A stretch of DNA of 64,000 nucleotides from Marinobacter mangrovi (GCF_016798325.1 NZ_JAERVO010000001.1:434001-498000); one strand, 5' to 3'. Positions 12,880 through 22,486 are shown, numbered from the stretch's first letter. Notes: generated by a model not told the origin, from the letters alone. Translations and numbers: made by a program.

Positions 12880-12917
12880 TTGAGCCGGTCCGGACCATGT
12901 TGTCTCGACCGGCTCAA
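12880..12917 (+). terminator. Hairpin after glk, probable weak terminator
   Basis: Perfect 11-bp inverted repeat TTGAGCCGGTC/GACCGGCTCAA with a 16-base loop, 11 bases after the glk stop. The following bases are T-rich but not a clean T run. Confidence 0.55.
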
Positions 12918-13003
12918 TCTGCTTTCATTGTTCCTCGTTTTGCCTGCCGGACTTGTCGGCAGTCTGTTCCTGTCGCTTTATCGCTTCCAGAAAGGGTGTC
13001 TCT

Positions 13004-13564
13004 ATGCGGGTGGCCGTCTTTTGTGGCTCCAGCCACGGTAACGATCCAGTCTATGAACAGAGCGCCCGCGCCATGGGCCGCGCCCTCGCCGAAGGCGGGC
13101 ATACGCTGGTCTACGGTGGTGGCAAGGTGGGTCTCATGGGTGTGGTGGCGGACACGGTGCTGGAGCATGGCGGCGAGGTCATTGGTGTCATCCCGCGGAT
13201 GCTGAAGGAGCGTGAGGTGGCCCACGAGGGCGTAACCGAACTCTTCGTCGTGGAAGACATGCACGAGCGCAAGGGGCGCATGAACTCACTGGCGAAGGCG
13301 TTTATCGCCATGCCCGGCGGGCCCGGCACGCTGGAGGAAATCTTCGAAGCCTGGACCTGGGCCCAACTGGGATATCACGAAAAGCCGTGCGCGTTCTACA
13401 ACGTAGCCGGTTACTACGATCCGCTGCTGGCGTTCATGGACACCATGCGGGATCGGGAATTCCTCAAGCCGCATTACCGGGACATGCTGATCGTGAGCGA
13501 TGACCCCTCGACGATTCTTTCCCGCTTCGAAACCTACTCGTCGCCCCAGGCCAAGTGGCGCTGA
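13004..13564 (+). CDS. LOG-family protein (TIGR00730, lysine-decarboxylase-like fold)
   Basis: The protein has 186 residues, starting at MRVAVFCGSSHGNDPVY after an AAGGGTG ribosome site. The family signature is intact: YGGGKVGLMGVVAD in the middle and MPGGPGTLEEIFEAWTWAQLG (split by the family PGGxGTxxE box). Characterised members hydrolyse cytokinin or nucleoside monophosphates to base plus ribose 5-phosphate; the older label lysine decarboxylase is not supported biochemically. It lies downstream of glk beyond a hairpin and is convergent with the next gene (16-base gap). The physiological substrate is unknown. Confidence 0.9.
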   Translation: MRVAVFCGSSHGNDPVYEQSARAMGRALAEGGHTLVYGGGKVGLMGVVADTVLEHGGEVIGVIPRMLKEREVAHEGVTELFVVEDMHERKGRMNSLAKAFIAMPGGPGTLEEIFEAWTWAQLGYHEKPCAFYNVAGYYDPLLAFMDTMRDREFLKPHYRDMLIVSDDPSTILSRFETYSSPQAKWR

Positions 13565-13580
13565 GGCAACGACTTCCGGA

Positions 13581-14831
13581 TCAGAGCGTCAACGGTTTAT
13601 CCGCCGCGCGCCGCTCCTCCTGCCACTCTTCCAGCGTCTTGGCAGCGGTGTCGCCATCGAGGCTGTCGACGATGTCGAAGAAGTCCGATCCGAGCGGATC
13701 CGACAGGATCTCATCCCGCGCCTTGCTCTTGACCACGTAGACGGTCTGTACATTCTGATGATCGAACGCGCGCCATTGTTGCTCGTCTTTCAGGAGGCTG
13801 TAGCGAAAGTCCTCCAGGGCCCGGATAACGGCAGCCGTATTGAGCGTGCCGGCTCGCTCCACCGCATCCCGATATTGATAGAGAATGCTGTAGGCGGACG
13901 CGGCGGCTGAAGAGGGGCGCATGTTGTAGCGTTCGACAAAGTCTTCAACGAACTGCTTGCCTCGCGGGTAGTCGTACTTGTAGGGCACTTCCCAGACCCA
14001 GGGCGCTGAGCCGATAACGCCTTCCATGATCGTAGGGCCAACGTCCAGCGCCATACCCAGGGTGATGTTTGGCACCACCACCTGCATCTGATCCTTGATG
14101 CCCATCTCGTAGGCAATGTTGAGCGCCCGCACCATATCGTCCCCGAACAGCACCATCACCAGCACATCGGCACCGCTGGCCTGGGCCTGTTCCAACGCAG
14201 CCTTGAAATCCCGGATGTAGGCCCGGGGGAAGGGGGTTTTGACACCGGGGTGCGCCTCGGTATCCGTGGTATCGGTGAAGCGGCGCATGGAGCTTTCGGT
14301 CGACCAGCCCCAGGTGTAGTCGGCGGTGATGTAGAAAAATTTCTGTCCCGCATAGCGCGACTGCAGATGATGGCTGATCGCCTTGGCGGCCATCCAGGCG
14401 TTGAACGGCTCGCGGAACATGTGGCTGTGGCCGGCGCTGCCGGTGGTGGCGTTGGAATAAGTCAGGGTGCCGAAGTAGAGGCGGTCACGTTTCCGCGCCT
14501 CCTCGCCGGAGGCGATCGCCACGGCACTCGAGACACCGCCAAACACCATGCGGGCGTTCTCCCGGTCGATCAGTTCCGCGGTATTGGCTGCCCCCTGCTT
14601 GGGATCACTGCTGTTGTTGCGGATGACCAGTTCAATCGGCTGACCGAGAACGCCGCCATTCTGGTTGATTTCCTCGACGGCCATGAAAGCGCCCAGGCGT
14701 TCCTGCAGTCCCTGGTCTTTGTAACGGCCATTTTGCGGGTAGTTGAAGCCGATCTTGAGCGTTTCGGCGGACAGGGTGGTGGCCGCAAACGCCAGGACGA
14801 TACCGACGCACAGCAGTCGCGTGATTGACAT
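13581..14831 (-). CDS. Solitary ABC-type substrate-binding protein (Peripla_BP_6, urea/amide/branched-chain amino-acid class)
   Basis: The protein has 416 residues with a Sec signal peptide ending TTLSA before ETLKIGFNYPQNGRYKDQG. It shows the type I periplasmic-binding fold (AVEEINQNGGVLGQPIELVI, MVFGGVSSAVAIA, YTWGWSTESSMRRFTD). This family (LivJ, AmiC, UrtA, FmdD) binds amino acids, amides or urea, and some members act as ligand sensors. No permease or ATPase gene lies nearby, so a sensory role or use of a distant transporter is possible. Ligand not predictable. Confidence 0.85.
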   Translation of the reverse strand: MSITRLLCVGIVLAFAATTLSAETLKIGFNYPQNGRYKDQGLQERLGAFMAVEEINQNGGVLGQPIELVIRNNSSDPKQGAANTAELIDRENARMVFGGVSSAVAIASGEEARKRDRLYFGTLTYSNATTGSAGHSHMFREPFNAWMAAKAISHHLQSRYAGQKFFYITADYTWGWSTESSMRRFTDTTDTEAHPGVKTPFPRAYIRDFKAALEQAQASGADVLVMVLFGDDMVRALNIAYEMGIKDQMQVVVPNITLGMALDVGPTIMEGVIGSAPWVWEVPYKYDYPRGKQFVEDFVERYNMRPSSAAASAYSILYQYRDAVERAGTLNTAAVIRALEDFRYSLLKDEQQWRAFDHQNVQTVYVVKSKARDEILSDPLGSDFFDIVDSLDGDTAAKTLEEWQEERRAADKPLTL

Positions 14832-15061
14832 GATCCGTTGTCTCCCGGGCCCGTCCGGTTGGTGGCGTCGCGAGCCCCTTGTTGTTTTTAAATTGGGTGT
14901 TTTTTGAACGCTTCTTGAGTGTGAACAGGGTTGGTGGTGGCATCAATGGGACTAACGTACGACATTCAGAGAAGAATTGTGTCCCGGGGTAACCCGATGT
15001 AAAGATGGGCAGAACAACCATGCAGCCAGCCGGGGTGCGATCCCGGAACCGGAGGTGACGG

Positions 15062-16255
15062 ATGGATTTCAGGGCCTACGAAGCACGGTTACGGGACGTC
15101 CTGGGTGGCCGGGAGTCGGCGTTTCCGGATGCGGAATACCAGCGTCGCTGTCAGGCGCTCGATCGCCGTCTTGCGGCGGAAGGGCTCGACGCTCTGCTGG
15201 TCACAAATCCTGCTGAAATCTATTACCTGACCGGGTACAACACTTTTGAGGTGTCGGTGCATACCGCGCTGGCCTACAGTCCGACGCAGTCCGTGCTTCA
15301 GGTGCCGTCAATCGAGACCGGTCCGGCGGTGGCCTGCGCCCGGGTGGACCGGATTCTCGGCTATCGCTGGGAAGATCCGCAGGAGGTCATCGAGCCGCTG
15401 GCGGACTGCCTTGCCGGTCAGGGCAAACGCATCGGTATCGATTGTTGGGGCGGTGGTTTGCGGACCGGGTTGCTGGCGGGCCTGGAAAAGCGATTGCCGG
15501 ATCATGCGTGGGTGGATGCGTCCGGGCTGCTCAACCCCATCCGCAGGATCAAATCCAGTGAGGAGCTGGTTTGTCTGGAGCAGGCGGCACGCTTGACCGA
15601 AGCCGGCATTGAGGCCGCGCGGCAAACCGTTTCGGCAGGCCGCACCGACAGCGAAGTGGCGGCCGCCGCCGCTGAAGCCATGCATCGCCATGGCAGCGAA
15701 TTCATGAGCATGCAGCCGATTGTCGTGGCCGGTCGACGCAGCAGCGTGATCCATACCAATCACCGGCGCTTTCCCATCCAGGCGGGTGAGCCGGTCTTCA
15801 TCGAGCTGGGCGCCGCCTATCAGCGCTATACCTCACCGATGATGCACACCATCGTCGCCGGGGCGGAGTCGCCCGATTCCCACATGCAGGCGATGGCCGG
15901 GATGTGTCGACGGGTCTACGAGGCCCTGGTCACCGCTATGAAGCCGGGCGCGACGTTTGACAGCGCGGCACTCGCCGCGGAGGACGCCTGGCGGAAAGAA
16001 GCGCAGGAGGCGTTCTTTTCCGGGGTGTACGGTTACACGGTTGGTGGCCAGTTTCCGCCGTCCTGGGTGGAAGGCTCGGGTTTTATCGCTCGCGGGCAGC
16101 CGGCTGAATTCGAGGAGAATATGGTGTTCCACCTGCCCCTCTGCTTCCGGATTCCCGGGCTCTGGGGCATGGGCTTCAGTGAGACGGTTCGGGTGGGGGC
16201 GCAGGGCGCGGTTCCGTTGACACGAAACCGCTGGTCCCTGGAGTCAGGCGGTTGA
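15062..16255 (+). CDS. M24-fold creatinase/ectoine-hydrolase-like protein
   Basis: The protein has 397 residues with a strong GGAGGTG ribosome site. The N-terminal creatinase domain (about 1-160; PAEIYYLTGYNTFEVSVHT) is followed by a pita-bread M24 domain. The five metal ligands of methionine-aminopeptidase-type enzymes are mostly replaced: Glu in FIELGAAY, Pro in YTSPMMHT, Tyr in GYTVGGQFPPSW, and Leu in HLPLCF; only the last Glu (GFSETVRV) remains. That pattern fits metal-independent creatinase or DoeA/EutD ectoine hydrolase relatives, and the GY-x-x-G-x-x-PPxW stretch resembles the latter. No ectoine genes are adjacent. The 3' end overlaps glpD (convergent) by 12 bases. Confidence 0.75.
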   Translation: MDFRAYEARLRDVLGGRESAFPDAEYQRRCQALDRRLAAEGLDALLVTNPAEIYYLTGYNTFEVSVHTALAYSPTQSVLQVPSIETGPAVACARVDRILGYRWEDPQEVIEPLADCLAGQGKRIGIDCWGGGLRTGLLAGLEKRLPDHAWVDASGLLNPIRRIKSSEELVCLEQAARLTEAGIEAARQTVSAGRTDSEVAAAAAEAMHRHGSEFMSMQPIVVAGRRSSVIHTNHRRFPIQAGEPVFIELGAAYQRYTSPMMHTIVAGAESPDSHMQAMAGMCRRVYEALVTAMKPGATFDSAALAAEDAWRKEAQEAFFSGVYGYTVGGQFPPSWVEGSGFIARGQPAEFEENMVFHLPLCFRIPGLWGMGFSETVRVGAQGAVPLTRNRWSLESGG

Positions 16256-17761
16256 TACGGCAGACGTTCTGGCCGGTCGGTTGGCCAGGTGGTCCCGGAT
16301 GCCGCTGAGTTCCGCCGCCGTCAGGCGCAAGCCAAGCTTGGTGCGACGCCAGACGATATCCTCCGCGTCCACCGCCCACTCGTGCCCGGTCAGGTAATCG
16401 ATCTCGCGGGCGTACAGGTTGGCGCCGAAGTGATGCCCCATGTCTTCCATGGATTCACAGCCGTCCAGCAACGTCCGGGTTCGCGTACCGTAGGTGCGCA
16501 CGTAACGCTGGGCCAGGCCCGTGGGCAGCCAGGGATAGGCGATCTTGAATTCGTTGAGCAGATCGTCCTGACTGGTAAAGTCGCCGCCGGGCAGGGGAGC
16601 GCTGCGGGTCCAGTTGGGGCCGGCATTCGGGAAGAATTCGCAGATGCGATCCGTTGCGGCTTCGGCCAGCTTGCGATAAGTCGTGATCTTGCCGCCAAAA
16701 ATGGAAATCAGCGGGGCTTTGTCATCGCCGCCGTCCACTTCGAAAGTGTAGTCCCGTGAGGCCTTCTGAGCGTCGCCGCCTTCATCGTCCATCAACGGAC
16801 GCACGCCGGAGTAGGACCAGACGACGTCGTCCGGTGTCAGTTTGTTTCGGAAATAATCGTTGACGATACCGATCAGGTAGTCGACTTCCTCATCGGAAAT
16901 GACCGCTTTCTTGGGATCGCCTTCGTAATCCACGTCGGTTGTCCCCACCAGAGAGAAATCGTCTTCGTAGGGGATGACGAAAATGATGCGCTCATCCGCG
17001 TTCTGCAGAATATAGGCTTCCGGTTCGTCGTGGATCTTGGGCACCACAATGTGACTGCCCTTGACCATGCGGATCTGCTTGGGCGCTGGAATGTTCAGGC
17101 TTTCCCGGAACAGGGCGCTGACCCAGGGGCCGGTGGCGTTGACCATGGCCTTGCAGGTGACGGTCTCACTTTTCCCGGTCAGTCGGTCGTTCAGGGTCAC
17201 ACTCCAGTGATCTCCTGAACGCTCCGCCCGTTCGCAGCGGGTCCGGGTCATCACGCGGGCGCCTTTTTCCTCGGCGGCCTTGGCAGTCAGTACCACCAGG
17301 CGGGCGTCGTCCACCCAGCCGTCGGAATACTCAAACCCGCGGGTAATCTCGGGCACCAAAGGGCTGTTGCCGTTGAAACGGATGCTGTTGGAACCTTTGA
17401 GCAATTCGCGCTTGGCCAGGTGGTCGTACAGGAACAGGCCGGTACGGATCATCCAGGCCGGACGCAGATGCGATTGGTAGGGCAGTCGGAAGCGCATTGG
17501 CCACATGATGTGGGGGGCATTGCGCAGAAGCGATTCGCGCTCGGCCAGGGCCTGGCGAACCAGTTTGAACTCGTAGTGCTCCAGGTAGCGCAGGCCGCCG
17601 TGGATCAGCTTGCTGCTGCTGGACGATGTGGCCGAGGCCAGATCGTTCATCTCGCACAGCAGGGTCTTCAATCCCCGCCCGGCGGCATCCATGGCGATGC
17701 CGGTTCCATTGACACCTCCGCCGACGACGACCAGGTCGTAGTCTGTTTCTGCCGCGCTCAT
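16244..17761 (-). CDS. glpD: Aerobic glycerol-3-phosphate dehydrogenase
   Basis: It oxidises glycerol 3-phosphate to dihydroxyacetone phosphate and passes electrons to quinone; it is peripheral on the inner membrane. The protein has 505 residues. The FAD motif is DLVVVGGGVNGTGIAMDAAG, followed by SSSSKLIHGGLRYLE; GTTDVDYEGDP and FGGKITTYRKLAEAA are typical. The ATG at 17761 follows GGAGACGGA; the longer frame to 17815 lacks a ribosome site. It lies downstream of glpR in the same direction with a near-GlpR core in the gap. Confidence 0.96.
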   Translation of the reverse strand: MSAAETDYDLVVVGGGVNGTGIAMDAAGRGLKTLLCEMNDLASATSSSSSKLIHGGLRYLEHYEFKLVRQALAERESLLRNAPHIMWPMRFRLPYQSHLRPAWMIRTGLFLYDHLAKRELLKGSNSIRFNGNSPLVPEITRGFEYSDGWVDDARLVVLTAKAAEEKGARVMTRTRCERAERSGDHWSVTLNDRLTGKSETVTCKAMVNATGPWVSALFRESLNIPAPKQIRMVKGSHIVVPKIHDEPEAYILQNADERIIFVIPYEDDFSLVGTTDVDYEGDPKKAVISDEEVDYLIGIVNDYFRNKLTPDDVVWSYSGVRPLMDDEGGDAQKASRDYTFEVDGGDDKAPLISIFGGKITTYRKLAEAATDRICEFFPNAGPNWTRSAPLPGGDFTSQDDLLNEFKIAYPWLPTGLAQRYVRTYGTRTRTLLDGCESMEDMGHHFGANLYAREIDYLTGHEWAVDAEDIVWRRTKLGLRLTAAELSGIRDHLANRPARTSAVSTA

Positions 17762-17834
17762 ACTATTCCGTCTCCAGCCTGTTCGTTTTGGCGATTTTAT
17801 GGCCAACGCAATCATTATGCGAAAACATCAGGTA

Positions 17835-17846
17835 TTCGTAAAGGAA
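17835..17846 (+). promoter_or_regulatory. Degenerate GlpR core upstream of glpD
   Basis: TTCG-TAAA-GGAA at 17835-17846 has one mismatch to the TTCG-N4-CGAA core found exactly at four other glp sites; a further half-site ACGAACA lies at about 17861. It sits 74 bases upstream of the glpD start. Confidence 0.35.
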
Positions 17847-17924
17847 AATAAAGAATAAAAACGAACACTGTGACGCGTATCGAACGAGCGCCGGATTACC
17901 GGCTGAAACAGCAGGAAGGAGGCG

Positions 17925-18683
17925 TCAGACCACGTGTAATTTGACGTCGTTGTCGGTCAGCAGTTGCTGGATGTCGTGCGGTGGTTTCTGGTCGGTAAAG
18001 AAATGATCGGCCTGTGTGATGCTGCCGAGGCGGACCATGGCGTTGCGCCCGAACTTGGTGTGGTCGGCGGCCAGCAGGACCTGTTGGGAGTTGGTGATGA
18101 TCGTCTGCGCCACGCGCACTTCCCGGTAGTCAAAGTCCAGCAGGGAGCCATCCATGTGGATGCCGCTGATGCCGATCACGCCGAAATCCATCTTGAACTG
18201 ATTGATGAAATCGCGAGTCGCCTCGCCAACGATACCGCCGTCCCGGTTACGCACTTCGCCGCCGGCGATGATGATGTGGAAATCCTCGCGGCTTGCCAGA
18301 ATAGAGGCCACGTGTAGATTGTTGGTCACGATGCGCAGGTTGTTGTGGTTGAGCAGGGCCCGGGCAATGGTTTCGGTGGTGGTCCCGATATTGATGAACA
18401 GGGAAGAGCCATCGGGAATCATGCTGACCAGGCTGTGGGCGATGCGCTCCTTGGCCTCCAGGTCCATGATCTTGCGGGTCTGGTAGGCGGTGTTGACGGT
18501 GCTGGAATCAATACCCGCGCCGCCATGATGTCGTCGCACCCGGCTCTGGCGAGCCAGCTGGTTGAGGTCCCGGCGGATGGTTTGCGGTGTCACCTGGAAA
18601 TGGTCCACAAGTTGCTCGGTCGTCACGAAGCCGTTCTGGTGGATCAGCTCCATGATCAGATCCTGCCGGTGTTTCTGTGCCAT
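17925..18683 (-). CDS. glpR: GlpR, DeoR-family glycerol-3-phosphate repressor
   Basis: The protein has 252 residues from MAQKHRQDLIMELIHQNGFV, the usual GlpR length. The N-terminal winged HTH has TTEQLVDHFQVTPQTIRRDL at about 22-41, with RRHHGGA after it. The C-terminal DeoRC sensor has FINIGTTTETIARALL and GGEVRNRDGGIVGEAT. In characterised relatives glycerol 3-phosphate releases the repressor. It is encoded between glpD and glpK. TTCG-N4-CGAA cores, which match the centre of the E. coli GlpR operator, occur near glpK, glpS and glpV. The longer frame to 18761 is rejected for lack of a ribosome site. Confidence 0.93.
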   Translation of the reverse strand: MAQKHRQDLIMELIHQNGFVTTEQLVDHFQVTPQTIRRDLNQLARQSRVRRHHGGAGIDSSTVNTAYQTRKIMDLEAKERIAHSLVSMIPDGSSLFINIGTTTETIARALLNHNNLRIVTNNLHVASILASREDFHIIIAGGEVRNRDGGIVGEATRDFINQFKMDFGVIGISGIHMDGSLLDFDYREVRVAQTIITNSQQVLLAADHTKFGRNAMVRLGSITQADHFFTDQKPPHDIQQLLTDNDVKLHVV

Positions 18684-19009
18684 GCTCGATACCCGCACTC
18701 TTGTTGTTTGTGGGACGTCAGGTCGCATTGCGAAAATCCGGACATCTGCGACCCAGTGCACGTCGTTTGACGATTTATTAAATCAATATAACACGTTATC
18801 CGGGATGGGCCGGATCGCGGCGCTTGCCGCTCTTCCAATAAGGAGCCTTGTCGCTTGGCCGAGTCACCGAAAACGAAAAAATATTTGGATTCGTTTTCGA
18901 AAAGGGTAAGAATGCCGCAAAGGCCCTGATCGAAGAACCGCCGGATTGACCGGTGAATGTTCAGGGGCAAAGCCGAACAAGAAGCGAATAAACGGTAAAG
19001 GGTGCAATC
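18684..19009. promoter_or_regulatory. glpR-glpK divergent promoter region
   Basis: This 326-base gap contains a perfect 10-bp inverted repeat, CGAAAACGAA (18868-18877) and TTCGTTTTCG (18890-18899), with a 12-base spacer. The right arm is also part of a full TTCG-N4-CGAA core at 18890-18901. An AAGGGTG ribosome site lies before glpK. I see no gene here. Confidence 0.6.
18868..18901. promoter_or_regulatory. GlpR operator upstream of glpK
   Basis: Two CGAA-type half-sites flank an AT-rich centre, and TTCGTTTTCGAA is an exact TTCG-N4-CGAA core. It lies 109 bases before the glpK start. Confidence 0.6.
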
Positions 19010-20488
19010 ATGACGCGTTATCTCATGGCAATTGACCAGGGCACGACCAGCTCACGAGCCATGATTTTCGACGATCGGGGTGAGTTCGTCGAGGTGAGCC
19101 AGCAGGAGTTCCCACAACACTTCCCGGAGAGCGGTTGGGTCGAGCACGATCCGGAGGATATCTGGCGCACGGTCATCGAAACCTGTCGGGAGGTCCTGGA
19201 AAAGGCCGACCTGAAGGCGGAAGACCTTGCCGGCATCGGCATCACCAATCAGCGTGAGACCACGGTCGTCTGGGACCGGGAGACGGGCAAGCCCATCTAT
19301 AACGCCATTGTCTGGCAGGACCGACGCGCGGCCACCCTGTGTCGGCAGCTCAAGGACGACGGCAGCGAGACCATGATCCATGAGAAAACGGGGCTTCTGG
19401 CGGACCCGTATTTCTCCGCCACCAAGCTGCGCTGGATACTCGATAACGTCGATGGTGCCCAGGAAAAAGCCGAGCAGGGCCGGCTGGCGTTTGGCACGAT
19501 CGATACTTTCCTGCTGTGGCGCCTGACCGGCGGGCGCTCCCATTTTACCGACGCCACCAACGCCTCTCGTACGCTGCTGTTCAATATCCACGAACAGCAG
19601 TGGGATGCAGACCTGCTGAAGCTGTTCAATGTTCCCGAAGTCCTGTTGCCCGAGGTGCTCGATTCTGCCGATGAGTTCGGCTCCCTCGAGCCCGAACTGC
19701 TGGGCGCCCCGGTGCCGGTTTATGGCATGGCCGGCGATCAACAGGCGGCACTGTTCGGGCAGACCTGTTTTCGGGAAGGGATGGCAAAAAGCACGTACGG
19801 CACCGGCTGTTTCCTGATGTTGAACACGGGCGACAAGCCGCTGCATTCCTCCTCGCGCTTGCTGACCACGGTCGGCTATCGACTGAACGGCAAGGTGACT
19901 TATGCGCTTGAAGGCAGCATCTTTATTGCCGGTGCGGCGATCCAGTGGCTGCGGGATGGCGTCAAGCTGATCCGCATGGCCCGGGAGACCGAGTCGCTGG
20001 CGGAGCAGACGCCGGCCAACCACGGGGTCTATCTCGTGCCGGCCTTTACCGGCCTGGGCGCGCCATACTGGGATCCCAAGGCGCGCGGGGCGATCTTCGG
20101 ACTGACCCGGGATACGGGCATCAAGGAAATCGTCACCGCCGGGCTGCAGTCTGTCTGTTACCAGACCAAGGATCTGCAGAAGGCCATGGAAAAGGATGGT
20201 GTCCGACCGGTCGCCCTGCGGGTGGATGGCGGCATGGTAGAAAACAACTGGGTACTGCAGTTCCTGGCCGATGTGCTGGGAGCGACGGTCGACCGCCCCA
20301 AGCTGATCGAAACCACCGCGCTGGGGGCGGCTTACCTGGCGGGCCTCAAGGCGGGCGTCTTCGATTCCCTCGAAACCCTCGAAGGCCTGTGGCAGTGCGA
20401 CCGCAGCTTCACGCCGGAAATGACCAAGGAAACCCGGGATCGCCTCTACGAGGGCTGGGTCGAGGCGGTCAACCGGTTGCAGGATTGA
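19010..20488 (+). CDS. glpK: Glycerol kinase
   Basis: It phosphorylates glycerol to glycerol 3-phosphate with ATP in the cytoplasm. The protein has 492 residues of the FGGY family. Landmarks are [15 protein letters not shown] (phosphate loop), [55 protein letters not shown] and [20 protein letters not shown]. It lies between glpR (divergent) and the sigma-54 activator gene (convergent, 13-base gap). Confidence 0.97.
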   Translation: MTRYLMAIDQGTTSSRAMIFDDRGEFVEVSQQEFPQHFPESGWVEHDPEDIWRTVIETCREVLEKADLKAEDLAGIGITNQRETTVVWDRETGKPIYNAIVWQDRRAATLCRQLKDDGSETMIHEKTGLLADPYFSATKLRWILDNVDGAQEKAEQGRLAFGTIDTFLLWRLTGGRSHFTDATNASRTLLFNIHEQQWDADLLKLFNVPEVLLPEVLDSADEFGSLEPELLGAPVPVYGMAGDQQAALFGQTCFREGMAKSTYGTGCFLMLNTGDKPLHSSSRLLTTVGYRLNGKVTYALEGSIFIAGAAIQWLRDGVKLIRMARETESLAEQTPANHGVYLVPAFTGLGAPYWDPKARGAIFGLTRDTGIKEIVTAGLQSVCYQTKDLQKAMEKDGVRPVALRVDGGMVENNWVLQFLADVLGATVDRPKLIETTALGAAYLAGLKAGVFDSLETLEGLWQCDRSFTPEMTKETRDRLYEGWVEAVNRLQD

Positions 20489-20501
20489 GCCGGATAGCGC
20501 G

Positions 20502-22376
20502 CTACCTGACCCCCAGTTCCCGCAGGCGCTTGTAAACGGTATTCCGGCTGAAGCCGAAATGCCGCGCCGTGCGGGAAACGTTCCCCTGGTGCTGGTTGTA
20601 GACCTCCAGTAGCGAGTCCAGTGTCGAGCGAATCCGTTGCTCGGGCGGCGCCGTCTTTATCTCGGCGGTCGGCGCTACAGGATGGGCCGTAGCGGCGTTC
20701 AGATCCCGGATGAAATCGTCGGGCAGGTGCCAGGTTTCAATCACTTCCCGGTCGGCCATGGCCAGGGCCACCTGCATGACATTGATCAGTTGACGGATGT
20801 TGCCGGGCCAGGGGTGCCGCTCCAGGATATCCAGCAGGGCGTCGGGCAGTTCGGGCGGTTGGTCCGGGTCCCGGTAATAGGCATGAACCTGGCGAAACAG
20901 GGCGCGCTTGTCACTGCGGTCGCGCAGGCGCGGCAGTTCGATGGCCAGACCATTGATCCGGTAATACAGGTCCGGCCGGAACGTCCCCGCATCCACCTGT
21001 TCACGCAATGTCTGGTTGGTCGCCGAAACCAGGCGGATATCCACCGCATAGGCTTCGGTGGATCCGACCGGCGTAACCTCTCTTTCCTGAAGCACACGCA
21101 GCAAGCGGGCCTGGGCCCGGGCCGGCATCTCTCCAATTTCGTCCAGAAACAGGATGCCCCCATGAGCCTTGCGGATTAAACCGGTTGCACCTTCCGTGCT
21201 GGCGCCGGTGAACGCCCCCCGTTCGTAACCGAACAGCTCGGACTCCACCAACTCTGATGGGATCGCGGCGCAGTTGACGGCCACCAGCGGCTGATCGCGG
21301 CGGTCGCTGGCCTGATGCAGTGCCTTCACAAACACTTCCTTGCCCACACCGGTTTCACCGTGAATCAGGATCGGGATGTCGCGATCGGCAACCCGGGTGG
21401 CCTGGCGGATGCAGCGGCGCACCTGTTCGTCACCGAATTCGATGTCCGCAAACGTGAGTGTGCCGTTTGCAGGTGCGATTGGGGAGGCGGTCGGGCGGGA
21501 CAGGCTCTGCCCGTTGGAGGCTGCCGAAGGCGCCCGCAACAGGCCGAAAAGCCGGCGGTGGTTGCGGGTGCGGAGCTGGAATGGCCCCTGGTCACCGTGC
21601 CCAAGTAGCTCATCCAGACCGAGGTTCAGCAGTTCACTGATCGGCTGGTGGAGCTGCTCGGTCGCCAGGAGCTGGCCGGCCCGCTGGTTGACGGCAACGA
21701 TAGCGCCGCCTTCGTCGAACGCGAGCAGGCCTGACCACTGGCTATCCAGGTTGTCGGGATTGGTGTTGAGAGTCAGCAGGTAGCAGTCCCGGCTATAGGT
21801 TCGCGCCATCAGACGGTTTTCCACCGAGATGGCCATCAGCTTCACCATGCCCAGGGTGTGGGCCTGGGGCAGGTAGGCATCACTGGAGACGTTCAGCACC
21901 CCGATGAGATTGCGATTGACGTCCCGGATCGGGGCGGCGCATCCCACCATGAATCGATTCGCGGTGAGGAAATGTTCGTTGCGTTGGACCTGGATGGCCT
22001 GGCCGCAGGCGATCGCCGTTCCAATGGCGTTGGTGCCGTTATGGCGCTCCTGCCAGCTGCAGCCTTCCCGGAACAGGTCCGGACGGCCGGTCTCGGTAAA
22101 GCGTCGGTCCCCCCAATGGCGCAGCAAGCGTCCCTGGCTGTCGGACAGCATGATCAGAGAACGACTGTTGGCCAGGATGTTGTCGTAGTAGGGCAGCACT
22201 TCGCATTCGGTGGTATCCAGCAGGATGCCATTTGCTTCATGCAGCTGGCGGCACGCCGGCTGATCCAGTTCCCGGGCCGTCGGTGGCGCGTCGTGGGTGA
22301 GGCCGAAGTCGTGGCAGCGCGCCCATGAGGCTGCGATCAGCTCACCGAAATCGTCAGTTGTTGTCATCCTGGTCAC
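20502..22376 (-). CDS. Sigma-54-dependent activator, AcoR/DhaR type
   Basis: The protein has 624 residues. A GAF-like sensor (about 60-190) bears the AcoR-type signature RHNGTNAIGTAIACGQ. A PAS-like segment follows at about 205-265. The AAA+ domain has Walker A GETGVGKE (340-347), the sigma-54 contact loop GAFTGA (387-392) and Walker B FLDE (410-413). The C-terminus is a Fis-type HTH_8 (GNVSRTARHFGFSRNTVYKRL). Relatives respond to acetoin or to glycerol/dihydroxyacetone. It is divergent from the glycerol ABC operon, which has a -24/-12 promoter, so that operon is its likely target. Start: GTG at 22376 with GGAA six bases upstream; ATG at 22367 is an alternative. Confidence 0.88.
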   Translation of the reverse strand: MTRMTTTDDFGELIAASWARCHDFGLTHDAPPTARELDQPACRQLHEANGILLDTTECEVLPYYDNILANSRSLIMLSDSQGRLLRHWGDRRFTETGRPDLFREGCSWQERHNGTNAIGTAIACGQAIQVQRNEHFLTANRFMVGCAAPIRDVNRNLIGVLNVSSDAYLPQAHTLGMVKLMAISVENRLMARTYSRDCYLLTLNTNPDNLDSQWSGLLAFDEGGAIVAVNQRAGQLLATEQLHQPISELLNLGLDELLGHGDQGPFQLRTRNHRRLFGLLRAPSAASNGQSLSRPTASPIAPANGTLTFADIEFGDEQVRRCIRQATRVADRDIPILIHGETGVGKEVFVKALHQASDRRDQPLVAVNCAAIPSELVESELFGYERGAFTGASTEGATGLIRKAHGGILFLDEIGEMPARAQARLLRVLQEREVTPVGSTEAYAVDIRLVSATNQTLREQVDAGTFRPDLYYRINGLAIELPRLRDRSDKRALFRQVHAYYRDPDQPPELPDALLDILERHPWPGNIRQLINVMQVALAMADREVIETWHLPDDFIRDLNAATAHPVAPTAEIKTAPPEQRIRSTLDSLLEVYNQHQGNVSRTARHFGFSRNTVYKRLRELGVR

Positions 22377-22465
22377 GGTGGTTTCCCTGTGTCGTTGTTG
22401 TCTTTATCCGCGTTCGGGAACCGCAAAGATTGTTCAATATTGTGTTCACAGTGTTCGCTTGTCAA

Positions 22466-22480
22466 TGTTCAGTGTGAACA
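22466..22480. promoter_or_regulatory. Candidate activator (UAS) palindrome
   Basis: TGTTCA and TGAACA are perfectly inverted around GTG. The site lies between the activator gene and the sigma-54 promoter. Binding by the activator is inferred from position only; the TGTTC word also resembles a GlpR half-site. Confidence 0.4.
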
Positions 22481-22486
22481 GTTTTA

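Noticed and set aside
13004-13564. Lysine decarboxylase
   Set aside because: The PGGxGTxxE motif marks the LOG phosphoribohydrolase family; there is no pyridoxal phosphate decarboxylase fold.
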